Of a stretch of 64,000 nucleotides of DNA, positions 20,054 through 29,116 are shown one piece after another. The first letter of the stretch is position 1; every line of letters begins with the position of its first letter. The notes beneath the pieces were generated by a model, which had not been told where the DNA came from, searched no databases, and worked only from the letters and a program-made list of their open reading frames with translations. This DNA comes from Plasmodiophora brassicae (lineage: Eukaryota; Endomyxa: Phytomyxea; Phytomyxea; Plasmodiophorida), in the NCBI GenBank assembly GCA_036867785.1, contig CP145417.1:930001-994000 (forward strand), in the 5' to 3' direction. Position numbers and translations under genes: made by a program.

Positions 20054-20590
20054 TTACCACGCGGGGGGTCGCACAGGTCGTTCCTGTCCGGTGAGGATCC
20101 TGTAGGCCTCGGTGATCTGCTGCGACGTCTTCGTCGCGTTCGGCATGTCGTCCGGGTTCTTGTCCGGGTGGTGGATCAGCATCAGCTTCCGGTACTGGCT
20201 CTTGATCTGCTGCTGGCTTGCACGTGGGCCGACCTGCATGACGGTCCGCGCGTTGCTGATGGCGTCGGCGTCGACGTCAGCGTTAGCAGCGCGGGCCGCC
20301 AGCACGGCCGCCGGGATCAGAACGGCATAAATGACAGCGAACGCGATCATGTAGATGCGGCCGCAGCGGGCGAACTTGACGACGAAGGCGGACGTCTTCG
20401 TCGAGTACCGGTGCCGCCGCTGGTCGTCCCCGGGGAACGCCCAGATCAGCACGGCACAGGTTAGGGCCACCTGCCACGCCAGAACGGAGAACAGGATCGC
20501 GGTCATCCATTCGAGCCATGACGCGTCCGGCAGCACCCGTTCGCCATCCACTGGGACGGACACCACCACGACCTCGCTGGGATTGCTCAT
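20054..20590 (-). CDS. Membrane-anchored J-domain protein (Sec63-like)
   Basis: 178 aa from ATG 20590. Two membrane helices (about residues 28-52, ILFSVLAWQVALTCAVLIW, and 78-98, MIAFAVIYAVLIPAAVLAA) precede a C-terminal J domain with the essential HPD motif (KLMLIHHPDKNPDD) and helix 4 (QQITEAYRILTG). J domains stimulate the ATPase of Hsp70. The order membrane helices then J domain resembles the N-terminal half of Sec63, which places its J domain in the ER lumen. The Sec63 Brl domain is absent, so it could equally be another organellar J-protein. Stop codon follows the J domain closely. Confidence 0.75.
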   Translation of the reverse strand: MSNPSEVVVVSVPVDGERVLPDASWLEWMTAILFSVLAWQVALTCAVLIWAFPGDDQRRHRYSTKTSAFVVKFARCGRIYMIAFAVIYAVLIPAAVLAARAANADVDADAISNARTVMQVGPRASQQQIKSQYRKLMLIHHPDKNPDDMPNATKTSQQITEAYRILTGQERPVRPPAW

Positions 20591-20950
20591 AGCTAACACG
20601 ATTTAGGTATGAGGCGGTGTCGCCGTCGGAAGGACGCCCCGGCAACGTCGTACCGGTCACCTGCCATCATCCCTGCGCCTGCTGTTAGCCGGATCATGCG
20701 GTTTACGCCACGGTGGTGAGTTGTGATGTGAACGGCACGGACCAGCTTGGAAGGCCCCAACATGAATTCCGGCCGAGATCCGACGGGACCTTGCCGATCT
20801 GGCCGATCGCCAACGACGGACAAGGGCGCGATGCCGTCCAACGTGCAACATCTGGTCTTATCGCGACGTTGCCGGGCGTGCGGCGACAGGCGTGATGTCA
20901 CGTTCCGACGGGGACGGGCGGCCACAATCCTAAACCTATCACGACGCGCG

Positions 20951-21611
20951 ATGGATGGGCGACGCCCGCAGCCTGCACTTAAGCGGCGTGCGTCGTCGTC
21001 GTCGCCGTCCGCCCTGGATCGTTCTGTGGAATCGCAGCGGTCCATTGTCGACGCGTACGAGAACATCAGGAGGGATCCGTCGTCGGTCGAATCGGTCCTG
21101 TCGGTACGGTCGGCCTATCTGGAATGGAGAGCCGTCCAGGACAAGCGCGTCGTTCTACTCGAAGGCGTCGACCGTCGCGACCGTTCACCGGTCGTCCTCC
21201 GTCAGTCGTAAACGCGTCAGCGAATTCGTGACACGCGTCGCTAACGGGCGCGCTCATCCAGGGTTGAAGCACGACGCGTTGGTGGTCGAACGAGGCCCGG
21301 GACGACGACGAAGGATCCGACTCGACGTGCTGACGACTGCAACGGGAGACGGCTGCATAGCCGTCTACGAAGAGGAATGCCTGGTTTGCCTTGTCGAGGC
21401 GCCACAGGCGCATATCGAGGCGGCGGCCAGTAAGATGGCTGACGCCCTGACGAGCGCTAGACGCTTCGCAGATCAGGCGCAGAACGCCGGCAACGCGGCC
21501 CGAACGCGGATGACGCTCAGCGAGATGGTCGTCGTCGGCCTATCCATTGCCGTTCTCACCAACGCCATCATCCAGACGTACATGCAGCACAGGTCGTGCA
21601 CGCTCTCGTAG
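20951..21611 (+). CDS. Tail-anchored membrane protein, unidentified
   Basis: Exons 20951-21103 and 21165-21611 (61-nt intron, donor gtacgg) give 199 aa. The first exon starts MDGRRPQPALKRRASSSSPS and contains a helix with SIVDAYENIRRDPSS. The second has a beta-rich central part (LDVLTTATGDGCIAVYEEE), a helix (AAASKMADALTSARRFADQ) and a single hydrophobic segment near the C-terminus (MVVVGLSIAVLTNAIIQTY), with only about ten residues after it. That arrangement is typical of tail-anchored proteins of ER, Golgi or mitochondria. I recognise no family. The intron assignment is the weakest point; without it the frame is blocked. Confidence 0.55.
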
Positions 21612-21664
21612 CACACTCCATATCCATACAGATCGTATTCGGACGGCCAACGTGGCTGCTTTAC

Positions 21665-23620
21665 CTATGCGGGTTTAAGGTCCAGCAGGGAGTGGGTCGT
21701 CACGGGTCGGACGAGCAGATAAGCAAACAATGACAGGTAGCCGCCGAAGACGACGAGGCCCATACACGACGCCAGAAGAGCGGTGAACCCGCCCATGGCC
21801 CCGACAACGGGGACAAGCTCGGCGAAGACAAGGGCGAGGTTGGCCAGTGTGACGCCGGCCCCGAGGGCGATGACAACGACCTTGACCTGCGCGACGAGTC
21901 AGAACTGGGGCAACACAACCTGCCCCGACATGCGCGGCACCGTTCTCCCGTTGGCAAATTCGCCCATCCGTTCATGGGAACTCGTGACCTTGAAGAGCGG
22001 GATCAACGAGAACGGCAGCAGTACGGACAGGGCGACTTGGGACAGAATGATGAGCCTGTCGGCTCCATGTTCGCCAGCAACCAAGGCTGCGATCAAGCTG
22101 GGCACAATGGCGACTGATCGCGTCAGCAGCGCCCGTGCCCATTTCTCAATCTTCAGGTCCAGAAACCCCTGCAGGCCAGAGTCACTACCCGCAATGCGTT
22201 CCACCAGGGGCTCAAATACCTCCATAACAAACTGGCCGGCGTACGTGCCCGTCATGGTTGAGCTCTGCCCCGACGCGAGCAATGCGATCGCGAAGATCGT
22301 CGAACCAGCTGATCTATATGCTCACGATTACTTCCACATGATGCCTGGCATGCGATTGCCGACGTAAACCCTTTGAGTATGCGTTGGAGCAGAGCCGGGG
22401 CGCTCAGCAGGCCAGCGTGAGGATTTGGGAAGAACTCGGACGCGGACACTGCGCCGAGGAACGTCAGACGTGGCCAGCGCGATACACCCGGCCAACTGAC
22501 TCGCTAGGATCGACACGTTGATGACGAGCGATATCGACAGGGCAATACAGGACTCGATGAAGTTGTAGTAGCAGGCTTCGCGTATAGCGGGTGACGTTCG
22601 TCGAACTGATCGCGTCTGCCCAGATGGGATGACGAACGGGTGTGTACGGGCGACACGGGCATCGCTTACCTGAACAAGTGCCGAATGAAGAAAGATGTTG
22701 TGAGGCATGACGACCGAACCGATCAGCGATGTCGCAGCGTACATGGCGCGCAGGTTGAACGTTGGTATCAACCCGCCAAGAATGCCACCCAGCGAGGCCG
22801 TGCTCATTAACAGTTCGCCAACAAAGCAAATGAGCACAACGCCGATCAGCGACCCGATCAACAGCTCGAGCTTTCGAACGCCGAACACGTTGACCATCAG
22901 GAATAGAACCACCGATAGCGACGTCACGATGACGCCGATCCACAGCGGCATTCCAAACAGGAACCGAAGCGCGAATGCCGTCCCAACGACTTCCGGGATA
23001 TCACTGGCCACAATGGTGACCTCGGCGATGGCCCAAAGGATGTACCTCACCCGTCCTGGGTATTCATGCGCGCAAATCTACGAAGCAGTCAGCCAGGCGG
23101 ACGCTCACGTGCAGGCAAAGGGCCACCTCCGCAAGGTTCATTCCTGTTCCAACGGGATGAGAAGAACAGGGGGAGTCGCGTTGACCCACGACAGCGTACC
23201 GGTTACGACACCTAGACGGGCGGCCAGATTCTGCAGCAACAGGCCCAGGGCGGTGGCCCCGACGAGCACGTAGACGAGCTCGTACCGGAACTGGGCGCCG
23301 GCCTGGATGTCGGTGTCGAAATTGCCCGGGTCGACGAAGCTGGTCGACACGAGAAACCCGGGGCCCATGAACACCAACAGGCGGTTCCAGCTGAACGTTG
23401 TCGGCGATGCCGCCCTGGGGCTGAAATTCCAATCCTCGGAATCAGCGAGCGACAGGCTGCGATCCACCTTGGACAGCTCGATCGAATCGGACGCGTCCAC
23501 CAGACGGACGCGGTCCAGGTACGCGTCATCATCGTCGAGGGCCGCGCTGCCGCCGCCGCCGCCGCCATCCATCCCCGACGACCGCTGCGGCTGCGATCGC
23601 GAACTGCGACTGCGCCCCAT
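21665..23620 (-). CDS. NRAMP: NRAMP-family divalent metal transporter
   Basis: Seven exons (23620-23200, 23143-23127, 23077-22670, 22615-22501, 22448-22370, 22313-21941, 21886-21665) encode 544 aa. Introns are 49-56 nt; exon 2 is only 17 nt. The N-terminal 85 residues are acidic and disordered with a poly-Gly run. The core has the Nramp metal-site motif [14 protein letters not shown] in TM1, then [10 protein letters not shown], the TM4 region [28 protein letters not shown] in TM6, and the family consensus [17 protein letters not shown]. These proton-coupled carriers import Mn2+ and Fe2+ across plasma or endosomal membranes. The metal-binding Asp/Asn of TM1 (DPGN) is intact; at the TM6 Met position the sequence reads VMPHN, also canonical. 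Every splice keeps family alignment. Confidence 0.95.
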
Positions 23621-23920
23621 TTGTCGTCGACCCGGTGGCCCACGAATTATTAATAATTCCAGGGACGCCCCCGCCCCTGCCGAACGAAACTGCGCCACGC
23701 CACTGTCACGTGCCCGCTGTTCCCCATCACCACTGACACAGTAGTTCGGACATCTGCAGCGACGGCACTCTACTGTAGCTACATTCGTAATGTGCGTCGA
23801 CATTCACATGGGCAGGAAAGCGTCGGCGGTTTTTGCGGCAACGTCGTCACGCGCCACGCACAAGGCACGGAAAAGTGCGTCGGTCGGTGTCGGCGAGCGT
23901 CGCTGCTGCGGGCACAATCA

Positions 23921-24450
23921 ATGTCGCTGAACGCGAATCCCGTTGTGTTTGGCGACGGGCACCGCCGAGTGGAACGGGCGGTGACCGATCCGGGCTTCGT
24001 CGAGGATTGCCGGGACCCGATCGATGCCGAGGAGATATTCGATGTAGGTCCCCGTCGTCGTCGTACGCACTGTCGGCTGACGTTGCCGTGCAGCTGATCC
24101 GGGACATTAACGATCCGGAGCATCCGCTGACGCTGGAACAATTGAATGTCGCCAGGCGGGAGGACATCAGTGTGGATGACGGTAGAGGGTATGTTCGCGT
24201 ATGTTTTACGCCCACGATCCCGCACTGCAGCATGGCGACGCTGATCGGCCTCAGCGTCCGCGTCCAACTACTGCGGTCCCTCCCCCGGCGATTCAAAATC
24301 GACGTCTACATCGCGGCAGGCACGCACGCCTCCGAGACCGCCATCAACAAGCAACTCAACGACAAGGAGCGCGTCATGGCCGCGCTGGAGAACCCGCACC
24401 TCCTCGACGTCGTTAACAAATGCCTCGCCGGTCCGAGCCACAATACATAG
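23921..24450 (+). CDS. CIAO2B: Cytosolic Fe-S assembly factor CIAO2B/MIP18
   Basis: Exons 23921-24043 and 24094-24450 (50-nt intron, branch ggctgacg) encode 159 aa. The protein starts [13 protein letters not shown] and contains [29 protein letters not shown] and the near-invariant [20 protein letters not shown], where the Cys is the reactive residue of the MIP18 (DUF59) family. It continues [19 protein letters not shown] to the end. CIAO2B acts with CIAO1 and MMS19 in the CIA targeting complex that inserts Fe-S clusters into nuclear and cytosolic proteins such as DNA polymerases and helicases. Length is typical (about 155-165 aa). Divergent from NRAMP with about 300 bp between starts and no other feature seen. 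Confidence 0.95.
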
Positions 24451-24598
24451 TTGCTGTACCATCTCAGCGGATGCACACAGTCTACCGTTTCGCCCAACGG
24501 TTCCCGACTCGTCGGAGAGTACCTATACCATTGAACGGGGGGTCGGATCCCGCCCACATTTTCTGGTGGAAGTCCGCAGTACAGTTGACGCTTCGACC

Positions 24599-25544
24599 AT
24601 GTTCGAAGACAGGGGCGAGGTCGTCGTACTGGAAGGGCTCGGCGAACGGGATCCGGGCAGCGGCCCTGTCCGACCGAGGACGTGCGCGCCGGAATTCGAT
24701 CCCGACCTGGTAGGCGCGACGACGACGACGACGGCGGCGGCATCCGGTGGCCTGACGCGTGCCTTTGCGGCAGGAATGCGATGGGCTGGTAACAAGTGCA
24801 GTGCCCGCGCGGGCGGCGTTCGAGGCGTTCGCCGGCAGCGGTCGCGATGGGACCCGCAGTGCATCGATCGGAGAGCGAATCGCCGACCTGCAGCAACAGA
24901 TCGAGCGGCTACGCGACGACTGCGCTGACGAAACCGCGCTTGATGATCTGCGACGCGTTTCAGATGAGCTTTCTTCCATAATCGTGCACGAGACGACCGT
25001 GGGGAGTCGTGTCACGGATGGGCACAATCAGGTGCCGTTGCCTGGCAGCGGCGTCGACGACCAGATGCCTACGTACGCGGACCTGTCGCATCGGATCGAC
25101 CAGGTCGAGGAGCGCCTTCAGCTGCTGACACCCGAGAAGATCTCGGAGGTCGAGTTCATATGCCGCAGGGCAACGGCCCAGCTTCGTAACCTGGAGGACA
25201 GGCGCTCCCCGCTGCCGTCAGCAGACCTGGTCGGCATCAGCAGCAAGATCGCCGAATGGGACGAGATAGCGGGCGCCGTGCCCGCTGTCATCGAGCGCCT
25301 CCTGTCTACCCGGGAACTGCACGAACGAGGCGCCTCGGTCCTCAGACGGATCGCCGCCATGGAGGACCTGGGCCGCACGATCGATGCGCGCATCCTGGAA
25401 GTCGAATCCGCATTGCAGGCCATGCGGGCCACCCTGGACCGCAACCGCGCCGTCATGGACGACAACTGCAGCGACCTCATGACGCGCATGGCACGCCTCG
25501 AGGAGCACAGTCCCGATGGGAACCAACGCAATGTTTTATTATAA
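24599..25544 (+). CDS. DCTN2: Dynactin subunit 2 (dynamitin, p50)
   Basis: Exons 24599-24709 and 24774-25544 (64-nt intron with cctgacgc branch) give 293 aa from ATG 24599. The N-terminus (MFEDRGEVVVLEGLGE) is acidic and short, and an extra upstream exon is possible. The rest is almost entirely helical: ERIADLQQQIERLRDD, YADLSHRIDQVEERLQLL, WDEIAGAVPAVIERLLSTRE, LHERGASVLRRIAAME and a final DDNCSDLMTRMARLEE. Order and local sequence match the C-terminal half of dynamitin, where the WxxIAxxLPxLVxRL segment is conserved. Dynamitin forms the shoulder of dynactin, the activator of cytoplasmic dynein. Shorter than the approximately 400-residue animal protein. Confidence 0.82.
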
Positions 25545-25720
25545 TTTATATGTTTACCCCCGGGCGCTATCTCGTTGCGATCCTTCGACGAACGCAGCCG
25601 ACGTTGTCGAACGGTGCCCACCCTGTGGTTCAAGGTTCTCTGCACGAACGTGCCCGCTCGGTGCGTGCGAAAAAATGGATGGAAGTTTCCAGTTGGAAGT
25701 CCGAGACCTGTCGGGTGTCG

Positions 25721-27631
25721 ATGGCGTCGAGTGCCGTGCCGGCGTCCCTATGGACGTCGTTGCGGGTCGCGACGCAGAGCGAGGACCACGAGAAGGTCCT
25801 GAAAGACTGCAAGGCGATCCTGGCGCACGCCGCCGATGACGCTCGCGCCCTGCACTGCAGGCTGGTCGCCCTGCTCCAGCTGGACCGCCTGGCCGACGCC
25901 CAGGCCGCCCTGTGGAACGACGCCGGCGCCTTCGAGCGCGCCTACCTCCTGTTCCGACTGAAGAACAACGACGCCGCTAGTGCCGCCCTGGAATCCTGTA
26001 GTGAACGCCGCGCCGACTACCTGCGGGCCCTGCTGGCCGCCCGCCTTTCCAAATCAGACGACGCGGCCGCCATCTATCGACGACTGTTATCCGACCCCGA
26101 CCTCGACGAGGACGATCGCGTGTCGTTGCAGACGAACCTGACGGCCGTCTGCGCTGTCGCTGAGGGCCGCCAGGTCCTGAACGACGTGCCGGTGGAGTCC
26201 CGAACGCATTCCCTGCTGTACAACGTCGCCTGCCTGGAGATCAACGCTGGCGAGTACGCGTCCGCCGAGGCGCATCTCGTCGAAGCGATTCGCCTGTGTA
26301 CCGACGAGGACGACGACCTGGACGTCGACGAGCTGGCAACGCTGACGGTCCAGTTGGCGTATGCGCGTCAGCTGCAGGGGAAGACGGCGGAAGCGCAGGA
26401 GCTGTACCACAACGCGCTGGAGAGTCTGCCGCCGACCGTGCATTCGCCAGCGTCGGCGGTCGCGTCCCTGAACCTCATGTCGCTGCGGCAGCACGACGAG
26501 AAGCATTTCGATTCGGCGAAACGGCTGGCGCGCGCCCTGAAAGTCGACGCCGCCAAGCTGACGGAGCAGCAGCGGCGGACGATCGCCCGGAACCAGGCCC
26601 TGCTGATGCTGTACGACAAGCAGCTGCGGGCCTGCGTCGAACGATGCGATGCCATTGGCGCCGACGACGAGTTCGCGTGCGTTGTCCGCGCCCTGGCGCT
26701 GGTTCGTGACGGGCACGCCGACGAGGCGATCGGGTCCCTGCGACGGTTCACGCCCGGGACCCGGTCCGTCCGGTTGGCGCTGATCCAGGTCCTCGTTGAC
26801 ACGAAGCAGTACGACCAGGCGCTGAGGGCGCTGGACGACCCAGTGTTCGACGAGCTACGAAACCGCGTCGCGTTCACGTCGCTGCTCATTGTCCTTCACG
26901 ATGCGCTGGGTGATGTCGCCGGGGCGCTCAAGGTCTTCGAGGGCGTGGTCGAGAAACGCGACGGGACCGCTGAAGACCGGCGCCGGCTGGTGGTCGCCGC
27001 TGCTGATTACATGGTCCGCCATGGGAAGATCGATGCCGCTCAAGAGCTGTTATCTCGTGCGGGGGCTCTGTTCCCGAACGATACGGCGCTGGCGGGCAAG
27101 GTCGCGTTGGCGTTCAGCGCTGCCGGTGTCCAGCCGCCCGACGCCATCACGAAGCGCCTCCCCCAGCTGCCCACGCTGTCGGAAGAGGCGCTTGCTGCCG
27201 TTGAGGCCAAGCTCCAGTACGTGCCGGCGGCCAAGCGAAAGTCGTCGCCACCCGATGCATCTGTTGCTGCGGATGCGCCCGCAGCGAAGCCCGCCGAGGA
27301 GAAGGTCAAGGCGAAGAAAAAGAAGAAGAAACCGATCAGGTACCCGAAAGGGTTTGACCCAGCGCATCCGGGGCCGCCACCGGACCCTGAACGATGGATA
27401 CCGCGGTATGAACGGACGAAGGGACGTCGGCGTCATCAGGGCGGCGCGTTCAAGGGCGCCCAGGGATCGGTGGCCGCGAGCACATCGGCCGGGTCTGGGC
27501 GGTCTCGCGCGCAGCGCGGAGAGGAGGACAAGAACGTCATCGATAACCGGCGTCAGAAGGAGAAGCAGATGCAAGGGCAGGCGTCGACGCCTTCGTCGAA
27601 GTCCAACAAGAAGGGCAAGAAACGGCGTTAG
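25721..27631 (+). CDS. SRP72: Signal recognition particle 72 kDa subunit
   Basis: An intronless frame of 636 aa from ATG 25721; the open frame extends upstream but the good family start is MASSAVPASLWTSL. Residues about 15-480 are TPR-type helix pairs (DHEKVLKDCKAILAHAADD, VALLQLDRLADAQAALW, and others). The C-terminal 120 residues are basic, with a KKKKKK run and the SRP72 RNA-binding signature YPKGFDPAHPGPPPDPERW followed by IPRYERTKGRRR, the site that contacts 7S RNA. SRP72 pairs with SRP68 in the SRP core that targets ribosomes to the ER. Full length for the family. Confidence 0.95.
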   Translation: MASSAVPASLWTSLRVATQSEDHEKVLKDCKAILAHAADDARALHCRLVALLQLDRLADAQAALWNDAGAFERAYLLFRLKNNDAASAALESCSERRADYLRALLAARLSKSDDAAAIYRRLLSDPDLDEDDRVSLQTNLTAVCAVAEGRQVLNDVPVESRTHSLLYNVACLEINAGEYASAEAHLVEAIRLCTDEDDDLDVDELATLTVQLAYARQLQGKTAEAQELYHNALESLPPTVHSPASAVASLNLMSLRQHDEKHFDSAKRLARALKVDAAKLTEQQRRTIARNQALLMLYDKQLRACVERCDAIGADDEFACVVRALALVRDGHADEAIGSLRRFTPGTRSVRLALIQVLVDTKQYDQALRALDDPVFDELRNRVAFTSLLIVLHDALGDVAGALKVFEGVVEKRDGTAEDRRRLVVAAADYMVRHGKIDAAQELLSRAGALFPNDTALAGKVALAFSAAGVQPPDAITKRLPQLPTLSEEALAAVEAKLQYVPAAKRKSSPPDASVAADAPAAKPAEEKVKAKKKKKKPIRYPKGFDPAHPGPPPDPERWIPRYERTKGRRRHQGGAFKGAQGSVAASTSAGSGRSRAQRGEEDKNVIDNRRQKEKQMQGQASTPSSKSNKKGKKRR

Positions 27632-27751
27632 GTCGCGGGGCGATTCGCTGAACTATCTGGCAGTGCCGCCCTATACATTCCATGAAACAATGACGATCGG
27701 TGTATTGGCTGAGTGTCGCCTTGACCGGGTTCGGAGAGCACGACGCTGCAT

Positions 27752-28603
27752 CTAGTAGGCAATCTGGCAAATCACCGGGAACGTCAGGTTGCCAGTGATA
27801 TCGACTTCGACCGCGAACCCGGGACCAGTAGCGTTGCGCGTCACGTACAGCGCCGAGTTGTTGTACGTGTCACCGTTCCAGCTCTTGACCCAGGCTCCAG
27901 TCACATTGCAGGACGTGATCAGCGCGCCGAGCGTGTTGAGGTTGCCGGTGCCAGCAGCGGCAACGCCCACTGTGTACACGTCGCGACACACATCGGCGGC
28001 TTTGCTGAACGGGACGACTTTGGGGCCGACGTAGTCGAATGTGGGGATCTCGTAGTTGCCACAGATACAGATTGGCAGCGACGCTCCAGACGACGACGTA
28101 CTGGTTGACGTCCCGGTCTCGTACCCGCACCCTGTCGACGACGACTCTCCAGACGACGTACAGGTTGACGTCCCGGTCTCGCATCCACACCCTGTCGACG
28201 TCCCTGACGACGTACAGGTTGACGTCCCGGTCTCGCACCCTGTCGACGACGACTCTCCAGACGACGTACAGGTTGACGTCCCGGTATCGCACCCTGTCGA
28301 CGACGACTCTCCAGACGACGTACAGGTTGACGTCCCGGTCTCGCATCCGCACCCTGTCGACGTCCCTGACGACGTACAGGTTGACGTCCCGGTCTCGCAC
28401 CCTGTCGACGACGACTCTCCAGACGACGTACAGGTTGACGTCCCGGTCTCGCACCCTGTCGACGACGACTCTCCAGACGACGTACAAGTTGACGTCCCGG
28501 TCTCGCACGCTGTCGACGTCAACTCCTCGCTGCCGCCTTCAACCGCAGAGGCCAGCAGGATGGCTCCCGCAACCAACACCGACATGAACTTGCACATGCT
28601 CAT
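27752..28603 (-). CDS. Secreted lectin-like protein 1 with Cys/Thr/Ser repeat stalk
   Basis: 283 aa from ATG 28603, no intron. A signal peptide (residues 1-23, MSMCKFMSVLVAGAILLASA) is followed at residues 33-175 by eight copies of an 18-residue unit of the type CETGTSTCTSSGESSSTG, likely O-glycosylated and disulphide-rich. The C-terminal 108 residues are the domain shared by four neighbours: CGNYEIPTFDYVGPK, then AADVCRDVYTVGVAAAGT, LNTLGALITSCN, GAWVKSWNGDTYNN and a final FPVICQIAY. The AxxxC helix, the L-x-x-L-I strand, the aromatic WxxSWNGD block and the terminal VIC recall a shortened C-type lectin-like fold. That is structural inference, not a database match. Probably a secreted or surface protein. 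Confidence 0.8.
   Translation of the reverse strand: MSMCKFMSVLVAGAILLASAVEGGSEELTSTACETGTSTCTSSGESSSTGCETGTSTCTSSGESSSTGCETGTSTCTSSGTSTGCGCETGTSTCTSSGESSSTGCDTGTSTCTSSGESSSTGCETGTSTCTSSGTSTGCGCETGTSTCTSSGESSSTGCGYETGTSTSTSSSGASLPICICGNYEIPTFDYVGPKVVPFSKAADVCRDVYTVGVAAAGTGNLNTLGALITSCNVTGAWVKSWNGDTYNNSALYVTRNATGPGFAVEVDITGNLTFPVICQIAY
28079..28507 (-). repeat. Coding minisatellite, 54-bp unit (18 aa)
   Basis: Eight tandem units of 54 bp (one carries 6 extra bases) encode the Cys/Thr/Ser stalk of the lectin-like gene. Units come in two types, ending ESSSTG or TSTGCG. Their order E,E,T,E,E,T,E makes a higher-order period of three units (162 bp), implying growth by block duplication. The plus strand is open through the array only because the period is a multiple of three. 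Confidence 0.92.
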
Positions 28604-28820
28604 GCTGACTTAAGCAACTGATATCTCAAATGACGCCCTGCGGATGCGCCTCCACCGTCTACGATCTGGTAGCCGGGTGTCAAATTCGGGGACTTTCGAT
28701 GTTGATGTAACACCCATGAGGCAATGCCCGGACCGGGCCGGGACCCCCTGGCCACCTGGGAGGCCACCTGGGAGACTGCCATCCTTCCATTGTCGCCCAA
28801 TGGAACGTGAAGTCCGTCCG

Positions 28821-29116
28821 TAGAACGAACGGCTGTACCAGCGCGCGGGGTGTCGTCGAGTGCGAACGCAGGTTCGGCTTACCTGGGGATCTATGGACCT
28901 TCGATGACGCCCGTGTTTGTAAGCCATCGTCAACAGTCCAAGGCGCATTTGACCAATAAACGACTGCCCTTTATGTCAGTCATTGGCTGGTCATATGCGC
29001 TTTGGACCGTTGGACTTACGAGCATGCGTGTCATCGAAGGTCCACAAGTTTCCCTGGTAAGCCGAACCTGCGTTCGCATTAGACGACCAGCCGCTGGTGC
29101 AACCGATCGTTCTTCT
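28821..29116. repeat. Long inverted repeat (foldback), arms about 145 bp
   Basis: The left arm (28821-28966) and right arm (28976-29116) are reverse complements with scattered mismatches and only about 10 bp between them. Matching blocks include tgcgaacgcaggttcggctt with its complement at 29059-29079, ggaccttcgatgac with gtcatcgaaggtcc, and gaccaataaacgactg with cagtcattggctggtc. Identity is highest in the inner 105 bp and falls toward the ends. A transcript would fold into one long hairpin. It could be a foldback/MITE-type element, a recent palindromic duplication, or a small-RNA hairpin source. Confidence 0.88.

Noticed and set aside
20593-21066. Minus-strand frame of 157 codons
   Set aside because: Arg/Asp-rich shadow with no start context; the plus strand has a gene with a membrane tail.
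24306-25027. Minus-strand frames of 196 and 181 codons across CIAO2B/dynamitin
   Set aside because: They cross a well-supported plus-strand gene pair with correct splicing and have no domain.
26889-27755. Plus-strand Arg/Ser-rich frame overlapping SRP72
   Set aside because: Out-of-frame shadow of the SRP72 coding sequence; composition is typical of GC-rich antiphase frames.
28079-28507. Possible CRISPR-like array
   Set aside because: Units are contiguous coding repeats without unique spacers, in a eukaryotic intron-bearing region.
28039-28613. Plus-strand frames of 182-185 codons across the lectin-like stalk
   Set aside because: They stay open only because the 54-bp unit is divisible by three. 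The minus strand has the signal peptide and family domain.
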